NCBI RefSeq assembly: GCF_037948395.1
Contig: NZ_CP149940.1
Location: 1,736,001-1,800,000 of the forward strand
Origin: Serratia nevei
GTDB taxonomy: Bacteria; Pseudomonadota; Gammaproteobacteria; Enterobacterales; Enterobacteriaceae
DNA length: 64,000 bases
Direction: 5' to 3'
Made by a program: the position numbers and the translations under genes. The notes under the pieces are model-generated. The model made no database searches, was not told the DNA's origin, and saw only the letters and a list, made by a program, of their open reading frames with translations. Positions 31,590 to 45,266 of the stretch are shown one piece after another. Numbering within the stretch: position 1 is the stretch's first letter; the number at the start of each line of letters is the position of its first letter.

Positions 31590-34500
31590 TTGAGCCAGGA
31601 ATATACAGAAGATAAAGAAGTTACCCTGAAAAGACTCAGCAGTGGCCGGCGTTTGCTGGAAGCTGTGCTTATCGTGGTAGCGATTTTTGCCGTTTACCTC
31701 ATGGCTGCGCTGGTCAGCTTCAACCCGTCTGACCCAAGCTGGTCACAGACCGCATGGCATGAGCCGATTCACAATTTGGGCGGCGGTGTTGGGGCCTGGT
31801 TGGCCGACACGCTGTTCTTCACCTTCGGGGTGCTCGCCTACGCGATACCGCCGATCATGCTGGTCCTGTGCTGGGCGGCCTATCGCCAGCGCGGCAACAG
31901 AGACTACATCGACTATTTCGCGCTCTCCCTGCGCCTGATCGGCACCCTGGCGTTAGTGCTTACCTCCTGTGGGTTGGCGGCGCTGAACGTTGACGATCTC
32001 TATTACTTCGCTTCCGGTGGCGTGATCGGCAGCCTGCTGAGCAACGCCATGTTGCCGTGGTTCAACGGCATCGGCGCCACGCTGGCGCTGCTGTGCGTGT
32101 GGGCGGCGGGGCTGACGCTGTTTACCGGCTGGTCCTGGCTGGTGATCGCCGAGAAGATCGGCGGTGCTGTGCTGGGCGTCGCGACGGTGATGACCAACCG
32201 CTCGCGCCGCGAAGAGCGCTATTTCGAGGATGACGAACGTTACGTTGACGACGAGCCTGAGCAGGCAGGGAAGGGCGCCGCAGCCGCGGTTGCCGCAACC
32301 GCCGCCGGAGCCGCGGCCGCCGATGACGACGTGCTGTTCTCCGCGCCTTCGGTCACCGAAAGCGCCAAAGAGGCAGCGGAAGACGCCGCCGATCCGTTGC
32401 TCAGCGGCCTGCGAGCCGACGATGGTGAGGTTGAAGCCGACGTCGCGCCAATCGCGCCGGCGGCTTCGCCTGCACCGGCGTTGACGGCAGAGATCCACGA
32501 GCCCGTTGCCGCACCGATCGCCACACAGGCGCCGTCGGTAACGGTGGCGCCGGCCGCGCCGACCTCGGTTAATCAGCACCCGGTGAGCGCCCCGGCGCAA
32601 GACGCCACGCCGCCGCTGTATTCCTTCGAAATCCCGGAAGAAACGCCTGCGCCTAAGGCGACGCGTCCCGTCGACCCTTATCGGGACGACGATGAGCCGC
32701 GCCTGGGCAATTGGCAAGAGCCGGCTGCGCCGCAGCCGCCGGCGCGTTCTCCCTTTGATTTTACTGCCGCGCAGCGCGACAGTGCCGACGTCAGCGGAGC
32801 GGGTGGTTTCAGCGCCACCGGCGCCAAGCCACAGCTGGATACGGCAGCCGCTGCCGCTGCGGGCGCCGCAGCGGCGACCTTCATGCCGGCTTTCACGGCC
32901 ACCAGCGACGGCAATCCGCAGGTTAAACAGGGCATCGGCCCTGAGCTGCCTCGGCCGAATCCGGTACGTATTCCGACGCGCCGCGAGCTGGCTTCTTACG
33001 GCATCAAGCTGCCTTCGCAGCGTGCGGCCGAGCAGGAACAGCGCCAGGCCGAGGTGGAGCCTCAGCAGCCGACGGCGGTGAGCCCGCAGGAAGAAGAGGC
33101 GCTGCAGGAAGCGGCGCTGCGTCAGGCGTTTGCCGAGCAGCAAAGCCAACGCTACGGTGAAACCTATGCGCCGGAGCAAGATGACGAAAGCGCCCTGCAG
33201 GAAGCTGAGCTGAGCAAGGCGTTTGCCGAACAGCAGAGCCAACGTTATGGCGAAGGTTATCAACAGAACGACGAAGAGGCGCTGCAAGAGGCCGCGCTGC
33301 GCCAGGCGTTCGCCGAGCAGCAGCAGGCACGCTACGGCCAGCAAGAACCGGCCCCGCAGGCGCCGGCTGCCAGCCCGGTCGATACCCGCAATGCTTTCAG
33401 CTTCTCGCCGATGGCGGATTTAGTGGACGATGGCCCGAGCGAGCCGATGTTCACGCTGTCCCCGCAGCTTGAAGAGCGCATTGAACAGCAAAGCGAGCAA
33501 GAGGACGACGTGCCGTTCGGCCAGTTTGAGCCTGCCGCGCCGGTTGCCCAACCTCAGCAACCGCACTCGCAGCCTCAACAGTACCAACAGCCGCAGCAAC
33601 AGCAGTATCAACAGCCGTCGCAGCCGCAATATCAGCAGCCGCAGCAACCGGTGCAGCAGCCGCCTCAGCAAACTCAGGCCGAGCAACATCCGGCGATGGA
33701 CAGCTTGATTCACCCGTTCCTGATGCGCAACGATCAGCCGCTGCAGAAGCCGACCACGCCGCTGCCGACGCTGGATCTGCTGACCGAAGCGCCGAAAGAG
33801 GTGGAGCCGGTCGACTCCTTCGCGCTGGAACAGAAGGCGCGCCTGGTGGAGGCCAGCCTGGCCGATTACCGCGTGAAAGCCGATGTGGTGGACATCCTGC
33901 CGGGGCCGGTCATCACCCGCTTCGAGCTGGATCTGGCGCCGGGCGTTAAAGCGGCGCGTATTTCCAACCTGTCGCGCGATCTGGCGCGCTCGCTGTCGAC
34001 TTCGGCGGTGCGCGTGGTGGAAGTGATCCCCGGCAAGCCTTACGTCGGTCTGGAGCTGCCGAATGCCAAGCGGCAGACGGTGTACCTGCGCGAAGTGCTG
34101 GATTGCCCGGCCTTCCGTGACAACCCGTCGCCGCTGTCCATCGTATTGGGTAAGGACATCTCCGGCGAGCCGGTGGTGGCCGATCTGGGTAAAATGCCGC
34201 ACTTGCTGGTCGCCGGTACCACCGGTTCCGGTAAGTCGGTCGGGGTCAACGCCATGATCCTGAGCATCCTGTATAAAGCCACGCCGAAAGAAGTGCGCTT
34301 TATCATGATCGACCCGAAAATGCTGGAGCTGTCGGTTTACGAAGGCATTCCGCACCTGTTGACCGATGTGGTCACCGACATGAAAGACGCCGCCAATGCG
34401 CTGCGTTGGTGCGTGGGTGAAATGGAACGCCGCTACAAGCTGATGTCTGCCCTGGGCGTGCGTAACCTGGCTGGCTACAACGAGCGAGTCGATCAGGCCG

Positions 34501-35240
34501 AAGCGATGGGGCGCCCGATCCCGGATCCGTTCTGGAAGCCGACCGACAGCATGGACATCACGCCGCCGGTATTGGAGAAAGAGCCGTACATCGTAGTGAT
34601 GGTCGACGAATTCGCCGATCTGATCATGACGGTCGGCAAGAAGGTCGAAGAGTTGATCGCTCGCCTGGCGCAGAAAGCGCGTGCGGCGGGTATCCACCTG
34701 GTGCTGGCGACCCAGCGTCCGTCGGTGGATGTGATCACGGGCCTTATCAAGGCCAACATCCCGACGCGTATCGCTTTTACCGTGTCGAGCAAAATCGACT
34801 CCCGCACCATCCTCGATCAGGGGGGGGCTGAGTCCTTGCTGGGTATGGGTGACATGCTCTATCTGGCGCCGAACTCCTCAATTCCGGTGCGCGTACATGG
34901 CGCATTCGTGCGCGATCAGGAAGTGCACGCGGTGGTCAAGGATTGGAAAGCGCGCGAGCGGCCCCAATATAAAGAGGGCATTCTCAGCGGCGGCGAAGAC
35001 GGCGAGGGCGGTGCCGGCGGCGGTATGGACGGTGACGAAGAGCTGGATCCGTTGTTTGACCAGGCGGTGGATTTCGTGGTGGATAAACGCCGCGCCTCCA
35101 TCTCCGGCGTGCAGCGCCAGTTCCGCATCGGTTATAACCGCGCGGCGCGCATCATCGAACAGATGGAAGCGCAGGGCATCGTCAGCGAGCAGGGGCACAA
35201 CGGCAACCGCGAGGTGCTGGCGCCGCCTCGGCACGATTGA
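31590..35240 (+). CDS. ftsK: DNA translocase FtsK
   Basis: FtsK anchors at the division septum, helps stabilise the divisome and pumps the chromosome toward dif for XerCD resolution. The 1216-residue protein (E. coli 1329) has four membrane spans in the first 200 residues, a long variable linker rich in Ala, Pro, Gln and Glu (about 210-735), an alpha-beta motor domain with Walker A TTGSGKS (Lys882) and Walker [12 protein letters not shown], and a C-terminal gamma domain ([19 protein letters not shown]) that reads KOPS. It starts with TTG 31590 after GGAGAG, as in E. coli. The linker contains three repeats of about 23 residues. Confidence 0.97.
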   Translation: MSQEYTEDKEVTLKRLSSGRRLLEAVLIVVAIFAVYLMAALVSFNPSDPSWSQTAWHEPIHNLGGGVGAWLADTLFFTFGVLAYAIPPIMLVLCWAAYRQRGNRDYIDYFALSLRLIGTLALVLTSCGLAALNVDDLYYFASGGVIGSLLSNAMLPWFNGIGATLALLCVWAAGLTLFTGWSWLVIAEKIGGAVLGVATVMTNRSRREERYFEDDERYVDDEPEQAGKGAAAAVAATAAGAAAADDDVLFSAPSVTESAKEAAEDAADPLLSGLRADDGEVEADVAPIAPAASPAPALTAEIHEPVAAPIATQAPSVTVAPAAPTSVNQHPVSAPAQDATPPLYSFEIPEETPAPKATRPVDPYRDDDEPRLGNWQEPAAPQPPARSPFDFTAAQRDSADVSGAGGFSATGAKPQLDTAAAAAAGAAAATFMPAFTATSDGNPQVKQGIGPELPRPNPVRIPTRRELASYGIKLPSQRAAEQEQRQAEVEPQQPTAVSPQEEEALQEAALRQAFAEQQSQRYGETYAPEQDDESALQEAELSKAFAEQQSQRYGEGYQQNDEEALQEAALRQAFAEQQQARYGQQEPAPQAPAASPVDTRNAFSFSPMADLVDDGPSEPMFTLSPQLEERIEQQSEQEDDVPFGQFEPAAPVAQPQQPHSQPQQYQQPQQQQYQQPSQPQYQQPQQPVQQPPQQTQAEQHPAMDSLIHPFLMRNDQPLQKPTTPLPTLDLLTEAPKEVEPVDSFALEQKARLVEASLADYRVKADVVDILPGPVITRFELDLAPGVKAARISNLSRDLARSLSTSAVRVVEVIPGKPYVGLELPNAKRQTVYLREVLDCPAFRDNPSPLSIVLGKDISGEPVVADLGKMPHLLVAGTTGSGKSVGVNAMILSILYKATPKEVRFIMIDPKMLELSVYEGIPHLLTDVVTDMKDAANALRWCVGEMERRYKLMSALGVRNLAGYNERVDQAEAMGRPIPDPFWKPTDSMDITPPVLEKEPYIVVMVDEFADLIMTVGKKVEELIARLAQKARAAGIHLVLATQRPSVDVITGLIKANIPTRIAFTVSSKIDSRTILDQGGAESLLGMGDMLYLAPNSSIPVRVHGAFVRDQEVHAVVKDWKARERPQYKEGILSGGEDGEGGAGGGMDGDEELDPLFDQAVDFVVDKRRASISGVQRQFRIGYNRAARIIEQMEAQGIVSEQGHNGNREVLAPPRHD
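33089..33341 (+). repeat. Three tandem linker repeats inside ftsK
   Basis: Three copies of a unit with core [20 protein letters not shown] lie at about 33095-33155, 33188-33250 and 33275-33338. The second copy carries changes (AELSKAF). E. coli FtsK has two related units (ELARQFAQTQQQRYG). The unit is part of the coding sequence and is followed by a Gln/Pro-rich stretch (about 33544-33680). Confidence 0.85.
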
Positions 35241-35270
35241 TGGTCGTTTAGCCATTGCAATTCAATAAGA

Positions 35271-35292
35271 AAGGGCCGCTTAAGCGGCCCTT
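35271..35292 (+). terminator. Palindromic hairpin after ftsK
   Basis: AAGGGCCGCTT pairs with AAGCGGCCCTT as a perfect palindrome 30 bp after the ftsK stop. It is followed by GTGC rather than a U tract, so it may be an incomplete terminator with read-through into lolA. Confidence 0.5.
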
Positions 35293-35438
35293 GTGCAAAG
35301 AAGCGTAAACCCGTTTCTTCTCGGAACATTGGCCTACCGGCCGATCGCCGGCTTCGGGTAAAGTAACCGGGTAAAGGGTTGATTTGACCCGCACGGCGTC
35401 GCCCTGCGGTTAACGCATTTCATAAGGTATCTGGAATA

Positions 35439-36050
35439 ATGAAAAAACTGTTAGTTGCCTGCTGTCTGCTTTCGGGATTCGCTTCTACCTCCGTGCTAGC
35501 CGATGCCGCGCAGGATCTGCAAAGTCGCCTGGCGAAGGTGAACAGTTTCCACGCCAGCTTCTCACAAACCGTGACCAGCGCCGACGGCGCCGCGGTGCAA
35601 CAGGGGGAAGGCGAGCTGTGGGTGAAGCGGCCAAACCTGTTCAACTGGCATATGACGTCGCCTGATGAGAGCGTGCTGGTCTCCGATGGCCAGACCCTGT
35701 GGTTCTATAACCCGTTCGTCGAGCAGGTGACGGCGACCTGGCTGAAGAACGCCACCGGCAATACGCCGTTTATGCTGATCACCCGCAATAATGCCAGCGA
35801 CTGGAAACAGTACAACGTGAAGCAAAAGGGCGATGATTTCGAGCTGACGCCGAAGTCCGCCAGCGGCAACCTGAAGCAGTTCGCCATCAGCGTGACCAAC
35901 AGCGGTACCATTCGCAGCTTCGCTGCGGTGGAGCAGGATGGTCAGCGCAGTTCCTACACGCTGAAAAGCCAACAGAACGTCGCCGCCGATCCGGCCAAAT
36001 TCAAATTTACCCCACCGAAGGGGGTGACGCTGGACGACCAGCGCCAGTGA
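35439..36050 (+). CDS. lolA: Outer membrane lipoprotein carrier protein LolA
   Basis: LolA is the periplasmic chaperone that carries lipoproteins from the LolCDE complex to LolB. The 203-residue precursor has a Sec signal peptide of about 21 residues ([20 protein letters not shown], then A before DAAQDL). The mature part starts with the conserved [19 protein letters not shown] region and shows [17 protein letters not shown] and [16 protein letters not shown] of the open beta-barrel. AAGGTATC at 35425-35432 is the ribosome site. It lies between ftsK and rarA, as in E. coli. Confidence 0.97.
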   Translation: MKKLLVACCLLSGFASTSVLADAAQDLQSRLAKVNSFHASFSQTVTSADGAAVQQGEGELWVKRPNLFNWHMTSPDESVLVSDGQTLWFYNPFVEQVTATWLKNATGNTPFMLITRNNASDWKQYNVKQKGDDFELTPKSASGNLKQFAISVTNSGTIRSFAAVEQDGQRSSYTLKSQQNVAADPAKFKFTPPKGVTLDDQRQ

Positions 36051-36057
36051 GGTGCAA

Positions 36058-37404
36058 GTGAGTAATAATCTGTCGCTCGATTTTTCCCAGAACGAGTTCC
36101 AGCCGTTGGCCGCGCGTATGCGGCCGACCACGCTGGCGCAGTATATCGGCCAGCAGCATCTGCTGGCCGCCGGCAAGCCGCTGCCGCGCGCCATCGAGGC
36201 CGGGCAGCTGCACTCGATGATTTTATGGGGGCCGCCGGGCACCGGGAAGACGACGCTGGCAGAGCTGATCGGCCGTTACGGTCAGGCGGATGTCGAACGG
36301 ATCTCCGCCGTGACCTCCGGTATTAAGGAGATCCGCGAGGCGATCGAACGGGCGCGGCAAAATCGCGACGCCGGCCGCCGCACCATCCTGTTCGTCGACG
36401 AAGTGCACCGTTTCAATAAGAGCCAGCAGGACGCTTTCCTGCCGCACATCGAAGACGGCACCATCACCTTTATCGGTGCCACCACCGAAAATCCGTCGTT
36501 CGAGCTGAACTCGGCGCTGTTGTCCCGCGCCCGCGTTTATCTGCTGAAGGCGCTGACCGCCGAAGATATCGGCCAGGTGCTGGATCAGGCGATGGGCGAC
36601 AAGGCGCGCGGTTTTGGTGCCCAGAATATCGAGCTGCCGGCGGAAACGCGCCGCCTGCTGTCGGAGCTGGTGGGCGGCGACGCGCGCCGGGCGCTGAACA
36701 GCTTGGAAATGATGGCGGACATGGCGGAGTTAGACGCCAAAGGCGTGCGGGTGCTGACACCGGAGCTGCTGAAAGAGGTGTCGGGCGAACGCAGCGCGCG
36801 CTTCGACAACAAGGGCGACCGTTATTACGACCTGATTTCCGCGCTGCATAAATCGGTGCGCGGCTCGGCGCCGGACGCCGCGCTGTACTGGTATGCGCGC
36901 ATCATTACCGCCGGCGGCGATCCGCTCTATGTGGCCCGCCGTCTGCTGGCGATTGCCTCTGAAGACGTGGGTAACGCCGATCCGCGCGGCATGCAGGTGG
37001 CGATCGCCGCCTGGGATTGCTTCACCCGCGTGGGGCCGGCGGAGGGCGAGCGCGCCATCGCGCAGGCGATCGTTTATCTCGCCTGCGCGCCGAAGAGCAA
37101 CGCGGTCTACACCGCGTTCAAGGCCGCCATGCGCGACGCCAAAGAGCAGGCCGATTATGACGTGCCGGAGCACCTGCGCAACGCGCCGACCAAGCTGATG
37201 AAGGAGATGGGGCTGGGGGCGGAGTACCGTTACGCCCACGACGAACCCAACGCCTACGCCGCCGGCGAGAACTATTTCCCGCCTGAAATGGCCCATACGC
37301 GCTACTATCAACCGACCTCGCGTGGGCTGGAAGGGAAAATCGGCGAAAAGTTGGCATGGCTGGCTGAGCAGGATCAAAATAGCCCGACAAAACGCTACCG
37401 CTAG
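36058..37404 (+). CDS. rarA: Replication-associated recombination protein A (MgsA family AAA ATPase)
   Basis: RarA acts at stalled replication forks and single-stranded gaps. It is related to clamp-loader ATPases. The 448-residue protein (E. coli 447) has Walker [10 protein letters not shown] (Lys64), Walker [11 protein letters not shown], the Arg-finger block [11 protein letters not shown], and the C-terminal tetramerisation domain ([11 protein letters not shown] onward). GTG 36058 is used because GAGG (36049-36052) sits five bases before it and the product then begins with the conserved [10 protein letters not shown]; an in-frame GTG at 36052 lies within that site. It is 7 bp after lolA, so the two are probably co-transcribed. 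Confidence 0.95.
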   Translation: MSNNLSLDFSQNEFQPLAARMRPTTLAQYIGQQHLLAAGKPLPRAIEAGQLHSMILWGPPGTGKTTLAELIGRYGQADVERISAVTSGIKEIREAIERARQNRDAGRRTILFVDEVHRFNKSQQDAFLPHIEDGTITFIGATTENPSFELNSALLSRARVYLLKALTAEDIGQVLDQAMGDKARGFGAQNIELPAETRRLLSELVGGDARRALNSLEMMADMAELDAKGVRVLTPELLKEVSGERSARFDNKGDRYYDLISALHKSVRGSAPDAALYWYARIITAGGDPLYVARRLLAIASEDVGNADPRGMQVAIAAWDCFTRVGPAEGERAIAQAIVYLACAPKSNAVYTAFKAAMRDAKEQADYDVPEHLRNAPTKLMKEMGLGAEYRYAHDEPNAYAAGENYFPPEMAHTRYYQPTSRGLEGKIGEKLAWLAEQDQNSPTKRYR

Positions 37405-37471
37405 CGAGGCCGTTGCGGTAAGGTTAGCGGGTATCACTCTTCTTTTATGCGGCTATAAATCAGCCGCATAG

Positions 37472-38806
<1,335 letters not shown>

Positions 38807-38819
38807 ACGACAAACCACG

Positions 38820-38847
38820 AAAAAAGCGCCTGCGGGCGCTTTTTTTA
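38820..38847 (+). terminator. Rho-independent terminator of serS
   Basis: AGCGCC (38825-38830) and GGCGCT (38835-38840) form a stem with a TGCG loop, with six A before and seven T after. It ends serS, and its A tract may also act on the convergent small gene. Confidence 0.9.
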
Positions 38848-38857
38848 TGCCGAGAAT

Positions 38858-39223
38858 TCAGCCCGTCGCCAGCGTATAAGCCTGTTGAATGTAGTCCGCC
38901 AGATGCTTGCTTTTCACCTCGTCGGGCGAGTGGAGCTTGATGTGCCGCCGATACTGGCCGTTGCCTTCGAGCTGGAGATAACGATCTTCCAATCGGTAGC
39001 CGTGGCCGAACTCCACCGTGACGTGGTGGCGATAGGCGAAAACGCCGCAGAAAAATTGGCTATGCGAGAACATGATGCCGCCGTATTTGACCGATTCGGT
39101 GACGCCGTTGCCGCTCGCCGCAGCGATCCGCCGCACCTGCTGCACAATGGCCAGCAGGTCACCTTGCGTACTGCCGATGTCCGCCAGCAGGGCCTCTACC
39201 GCCGCATCATTTGCCTGACTCAT
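38858..39223 (-). CDS. DUF1801 domain-containing protein
   Basis: The 121-residue protein has the DUF1801 pattern: an N-terminal helical pair (VEALLADIGSTQGDLLAIVQ), then ESVKYGGIMFSHSQFFCGVF and HVTVEFGHGYRLEDRYLQLE, then the end RRHIKLHSPDEVKSKHLADY. The fold is small, alpha-beta and iron-chaperone-like (YdhG/frataxin-related). No enzymatic role is known. It converges on serS and is divergent from ycaD. In E. coli K-12 the dms genes occupy this place, so it is a local difference. Confidence 0.82.
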   Translation of the reverse strand: MSQANDAAVEALLADIGSTQGDLLAIVQQVRRIAAASGNGVTESVKYGGIMFSHSQFFCGVFAYRHHVTVEFGHGYRLEDRYLQLEGNGQYRRHIKLHSPDEVKSKHLADYIQQAYTLATG

Positions 39224-39386
39224 CTTGCCTCTTTGTCGTCAAATTCGCTCTGCGCTGAGCATAGCGCTTTTTCAGCCAGTTAGCCGGAAACAAATCGTGC
39301 GGTGGAATGATAAGAGGCGATTGACTTTTTTATCGCCAGTGGCATGATGCGCGCACTCTCATTGCGCGTTCGGTCACAATCTCACT

Positions 39387-40538
39387 ATGTCCGCATACTC
39401 CCGCCCAGTGCTCTTATTGCTCTGCGGCCTCTTGCTGCTCACGGTATCCATTGCCGTTTTGAATACGCTCGTGCCTCTTTGGTTAACCCATGCTCAGCTG
39501 TCGACCTGGCAGGTGGGAATGGTCAGCTCCTCTTATTTCAGCGGCAACCTGTTGGGCACGCTGGTGGCGGGCAAACTGATCCAGCGCGTCGGCTTTACCC
39601 GCAGCTATCATCTTTCTTGCCTGGTGTTCGCCGCCGCGACCGCCGGCATGGTGCTGTCGATCGATTTTTGGAGCTGGCTGGGCTGGCGCTTCTTCGCCGG
39701 CGTCGGCTGCGCCTGGATTTGGGTGATCGTGGAGAGCGCGCTGTTGCGCAGCGGTAACCTGAGCAACCGCGGTCAGCTGCTGGCGGCCTATATGATTGTC
39801 TATTACCTCGGTACGGTGACCGGCCAATTGCTGTTGAGCATGACCTCGACGGAATTGCTGCACGTGGTGCCGTGGGTGACCGCCATCGTGATCAGCGCGA
39901 TGTTGCCGATGCTGTTTGCGCGGGTCAACCGCCATGAAGACGAGCCGCAGCAGGCGGCAGTGTGGACAATGCTGAGACGCCGCAGCGCGCGCCTCGGCAT
40001 CAATGGCTGCATCATTTCCGGCATCGTGCTCGGTTCGCTGTACGGCCTGATGCCGCTGTACCTCTCCCATCAGGGCATGAGCGACGCCAACGTCGGTTAC
40101 TGGATGGCGCTGCTGGTCAGCTCAGGCATCGTCGGCCAGTGGCCGGTCGGGCGGCTGGCCGATCGTTACGGGCGTCTGCTGGTGCTGCGCATTCAGGTGT
40201 TCGTGGTGATCCTCGCCAGCGTAGCGATGCTCGGCAACTACGCCATGGCGCCTTCGCTGTTCATCCTCGGCTGCGCCGGCTTTACCCTGTACCCGGTGGC
40301 GATGTCCTGGGCCTGCGAGAAGGCGCTGCCGCACGAGTTGGTGGCGATGAACCAGGCGCTGCTGATGAGTTACACCATCGGCAGCCTGCTGGGCCCGTCG
40401 ATGACGGCGCTGCTGATGCAAAACTACTCCGATCGCGTGCTGTTCGTGATGATCGCCGCCGTGGCGCTGGTTTACCTGCTGATGCTGCTGAAGAAGCAGA
40501 AGCCGGATCACCATCACACGCCGTTCGCCGCCGCCTGA
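39387..40538 (+). CDS. ycaD: MFS transporter YcaD
   Basis: The 383-residue protein (E. coli 382) has 12 predicted hydrophobic spans and the YcaD signature blocks [41 protein letters not shown] and [17 protein letters not shown], the last being the conserved major-facilitator loop motif between helices. The substrate is unknown. Its position between serS and pflA fits the enterobacterial gene order. A bidirectional terminator separates it from convergent pflA. Confidence 0.93.
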   Translation: MSAYSRPVLLLLCGLLLLTVSIAVLNTLVPLWLTHAQLSTWQVGMVSSSYFSGNLLGTLVAGKLIQRVGFTRSYHLSCLVFAAATAGMVLSIDFWSWLGWRFFAGVGCAWIWVIVESALLRSGNLSNRGQLLAAYMIVYYLGTVTGQLLLSMTSTELLHVVPWVTAIVISAMLPMLFARVNRHEDEPQQAAVWTMLRRRSARLGINGCIISGIVLGSLYGLMPLYLSHQGMSDANVGYWMALLVSSGIVGQWPVGRLADRYGRLLVLRIQVFVVILASVAMLGNYAMAPSLFILGCAGFTLYPVAMSWACEKALPHELVAMNQALLMSYTIGSLLGPSMTALLMQNYSDRVLFVMIAAVALVYLLMLLKKQKPDHHHTPFAAA

Positions 40539-40544
40539 GCATAA

Positions 40545-40569
40545 AAAAACCGGCCATGAGCCGGTTTTT
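40545..40569. terminator. Bidirectional terminator between ycaD and pflA
   Basis: AAAAACCGGC (40545-40554) pairs with GCCGGTTTTT (40560-40569) around a CATGA loop. The gene ends on both sides and the symmetrical A and T tracts suggest that it serves both strands. Confidence 0.85.
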
Positions 40570-40586
40570 CTTTGGCACTGCGCCAA

Positions 40587-41327
40587 TCAGTAAATGACTT
40601 TGTGGCCGTAGCTTTCCAGGATGCCTTTGACGCGATCCATGGTCTCGGCCTTCGGCGGATGAACGCCGTCCAGCTTGTATTCTTCCCCCATCGCCACCCA
40701 TTTGTGCTTGCCCAGCTCGTGGTAGGGCAGCAGCTCGATTTTCTCGATGTTGGTCATGTCTTTGGTGAACTCGCCCAGCAGGTGCGCCGACTTATCGTCG
40801 TCTGACCAACCCGGCACCACCACGTAGCGGATCCAGGTGCGCTGGTTGCGTTTCGCCAGGTAGCGGGCGAATTCCAGCGTGCGGTGGTTGGAGACGCCGA
40901 CCAGGTTCTGGTGGATCTCGTCATTCATCTGTTTCAGGTCCAGCATCACCAGATCGGTGGTGTCCAGCAGCTCGTCGATCACCGGATCGTAGCGGCGCAC
41001 GAAGCCATTGGTGTCCAGGCAGGTATTGATGCCTTCGGCGTGGCAGGCACGGAACCAGTCGCGCACGAATTCAGCCTGCAGGATCGCCTCACCGCCGGAC
41101 GCGGTCACGCCGCCGCCGGAGGCGTTCATGAAGTGGCGGTAGGCCACCGCGTCTTTCATCAGCTCTTCGACGGTCACTTCTTTGCCGCCGTGGGTATCCC
41201 AGGTGTCGCGGTTATGGCAATAGAGGCAGCGCATCAGGCAGCCCTGGAAAAAGACGATAAAGCGGATCCCGGGCCCGTCGACGGTGCCGCAGGATTCGAA
41301 GGAGTGGATGCGACCAGTTACTGACAT
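40587..41327 (-). CDS. pflA: Pyruvate formate-lyase 1-activating enzyme
   Basis: PflA is a radical SAM enzyme that installs the glycyl radical on PflB under anaerobic conditions. The 246-residue protein has the CX3CX2C cluster motif C30-C34-C37 in [15 protein letters not shown], and the SAM-binding GG region [17 protein letters not shown] 41325-41327 gives the E. coli length of 246; upstream in-frame codons lack family similarity. It lies 280 bp downstream of pflB on the same strand. Expression as part of the focA-pflB-pflA unit is likely, and the gap may hold its own promoter. Confidence 0.97.
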   Translation of the reverse strand: MSVTGRIHSFESCGTVDGPGIRFIVFFQGCLMRCLYCHNRDTWDTHGGKEVTVEELMKDAVAYRHFMNASGGGVTASGGEAILQAEFVRDWFRACHAEGINTCLDTNGFVRRYDPVIDELLDTTDLVMLDLKQMNDEIHQNLVGVSNHRTLEFARYLAKRNQRTWIRYVVVPGWSDDDKSAHLLGEFTKDMTNIEKIELLPYHELGKHKWVAMGEEYKLDGVHPPKAETMDRVKGILESYGHKVIY

Positions 41328-41607
41328 TGCGGGGTTTTCTCCAATATTGACTGTCAAACGCAGTCTAAAAATAGGCGCGTGGCCGCCGGCCAGGTATCTG
41401 CGATGCAGTGGCGGGGTGAGCCCGCCACCGGGGGTAATGATGCCTGTCGGCCAGTCAGTTGCCGGATAACTGTTTTGCCGGCTATCCATTCAGTATAGAT
41501 GTCCGGCAAAACAGACTCTACAGAGTCAGGGGAGAGCGGTGGGAGAAAAGGGCCGGCAGAACCGGCCCTGTCGTTGGCACCGGGCGGTTTCCCGCCCGGT
41601 TGGCGTA

Positions 41608-43890
<2,283 letters not shown>

Positions 43891-43944
43891 TGTACACCTA
43901 CCTTTGATTGTGGATTTCTAACTCTGCACGCGGTAACTCACAGC

Positions 43945-44805
43945 TTAGTGCTGTTCGCGGCCCCCGCGCAGATAAATTACCCAGTAAGTCAACCCAACCA
44001 GCAGACCGCCGCCGATAATGTTGCCGATGGTGACCGGAATCAGGTTGTCGATGATGAAATTGCTTACTGTCAGATGAGCGAATTGCTCAGGTACCGCCCC
44101 TACGGCTTGCCAGAACTCCGGCGTGGCGAAGTGTTTGACCACGATGCCCATAGGGATCATAAACATGTTGGCAATGCTGTGTTCGAAGCCGCTGGCGACA
44201 AACATCCCGACCGGCAGCACCATGGCGAGCATCTTGTCGGTCAGAGTGCGGCCGGAGTAGCTCATCCAGACCGCCAGGCAGACCATCAGGTTAGCCAGAA
44301 TGCCGAGGCACACGGCTTCGATAAAGGTGTGATGCAGCTTGTGGTCTGCGGTTTGCAGGACATTCAGGCCCCACTGGCCGTTGGCGACCATATACTCGCC
44401 GGAGAACCAGATCAGCGCCACGAAGAACAGCGCGCCGACCAGGTTGCCGAGATAAACGTTCAGCCAGTTGGCGCCCAGCTGGCCCCAGCTGATACGGCCG
44501 CTGGCCTTGGCGATGACGATAAGTACGGTAGAGGTGAACAGGTCGGCGCCCGACACCACCACCAGCATTAACCCGAGAGAGAAGCAGATGCCGCCGACCA
44601 GTTTCGCCAGCCCGAAAGGCACGCCGGCGGTGCCGGTGGTCGCCGTGATGTAGAAGACGAAGGCGATGGAAATGAAGACACCGGCGGTGATCGCCAAATA
44701 AAACGTTTTCAGCGGATGTTTGGTGGCTTTATACACGCCGGCATCTTCAGCGATTTTCGCCGTGGCCGCAGGTAAAATCAGATCGAAGGGGCTGTCAGTT
44801 TTCAA
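43945..44805 (-). CDS. focA: Formate transporter FocA
   Basis: FocA is a pentameric inner membrane channel that exports formate made by PflB and re-imports it at low pH. The 286-residue protein has six hydrophobic segments and the FNT signatures FGLAKLVGGICFSLGLMLV and the broken helix region EHSIANMFMIPMGIVVKHFA, which includes the gating His and Asn. The N terminus MKTDSPFDLILPAATAKIAE matches the family. It is the first gene of the focA-pflB-pflA unit, with regulatory DNA upstream. Confidence 0.96.
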   Translation of the reverse strand: MKTDSPFDLILPAATAKIAEDAGVYKATKHPLKTFYLAITAGVFISIAFVFYITATTGTAGVPFGLAKLVGGICFSLGLMLVVVSGADLFTSTVLIVIAKASGRISWGQLGANWLNVYLGNLVGALFFVALIWFSGEYMVANGQWGLNVLQTADHKLHHTFIEAVCLGILANLMVCLAVWMSYSGRTLTDKMLAMVLPVGMFVASGFEHSIANMFMIPMGIVVKHFATPEFWQAVGAVPEQFAHLTVSNFIIDNLIPVTIGNIIGGGLLVGLTYWVIYLRGGREQH

Positions 44806-45189
44806 ACTAACTCTCGCTCTTAAGGGTTAAAACAACGCAATGAGATACTAGCAAAGCAGTATAGGGGAAAATTTGATTTGGATCATAAGGCGGGGAAGTA
44901 GAGCGGCAAAATGACGTGTTTTTTGTGTGGTTTTTATGGTTAATTTATTGATTTTTAAGTAAAAACATTTTTTTAATGTTTGCAAATTTTTTTGAATTCA
45001 CCGGGTGGACGGCGTAGGGTAAAGTTAAATTTTTAGGCGTTTTGTCGCCGCGCAGCGCTGAAAGTTTAATTATCGGTTAATTATTATTTCACCGTCCGGC
45101 AACAATTGACGGTTTATTTATTTTTATGGTCGTTTAACCGCCAATTTTCCGGCGAGAAAATAAAAGCGAATGCGTTGAAATACACCGCA
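44806..45189 (-). promoter_or_regulatory. Regulatory region of focA-pflBA
   Basis: This AT-rich stretch precedes focA. It includes a near-consensus FNR site (44873-44886) and an inverted repeat, AAACATT-TTTTT-AATGTTT (44964-44982). E. coli pfl has several promoters under FNR, ArcA, IHF and NarL control. The start sites cannot be fixed here by eye. Confidence 0.6.
44873..44886 (-). promoter_or_regulatory. Predicted FNR site upstream of focA
   Basis: TTGATTTGGATCAT matches the FNR consensus TTGAT-N4-ATCAA in 9 of 10 conserved positions. It lies 68-81 bp before the focA start codon, in the expected place for anaerobic activation of the pfl operon. Confidence 0.65.
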
Positions 45190-45222
45190 AAAATGAAAAC
45201 GCCGCAGCGAAGTGCGGCGTTT
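45190..45222 (-). terminator. Rho-independent terminator of ycaO
   Basis: AACGCCGCA (45198-45206) pairs with TGCGGCGTT (45213-45221). On the minus strand it is followed by TTCATTTTTT. It lies about 45 bp after the ycaO stop. Confidence 0.8.
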
Positions 45223-45266
45223 GGCAGCAGGGGTACTCCCAAAGTGGCAGTACCCCCTGATGATGC

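Noticed and set aside
33544..33680. Gln/Pro-rich repeat that could look like a CRISPR or tandem repeat array
   Set aside because: It is the coding linker of ftsK with imperfect CAG/CCG-type codon repeats and no spacers.
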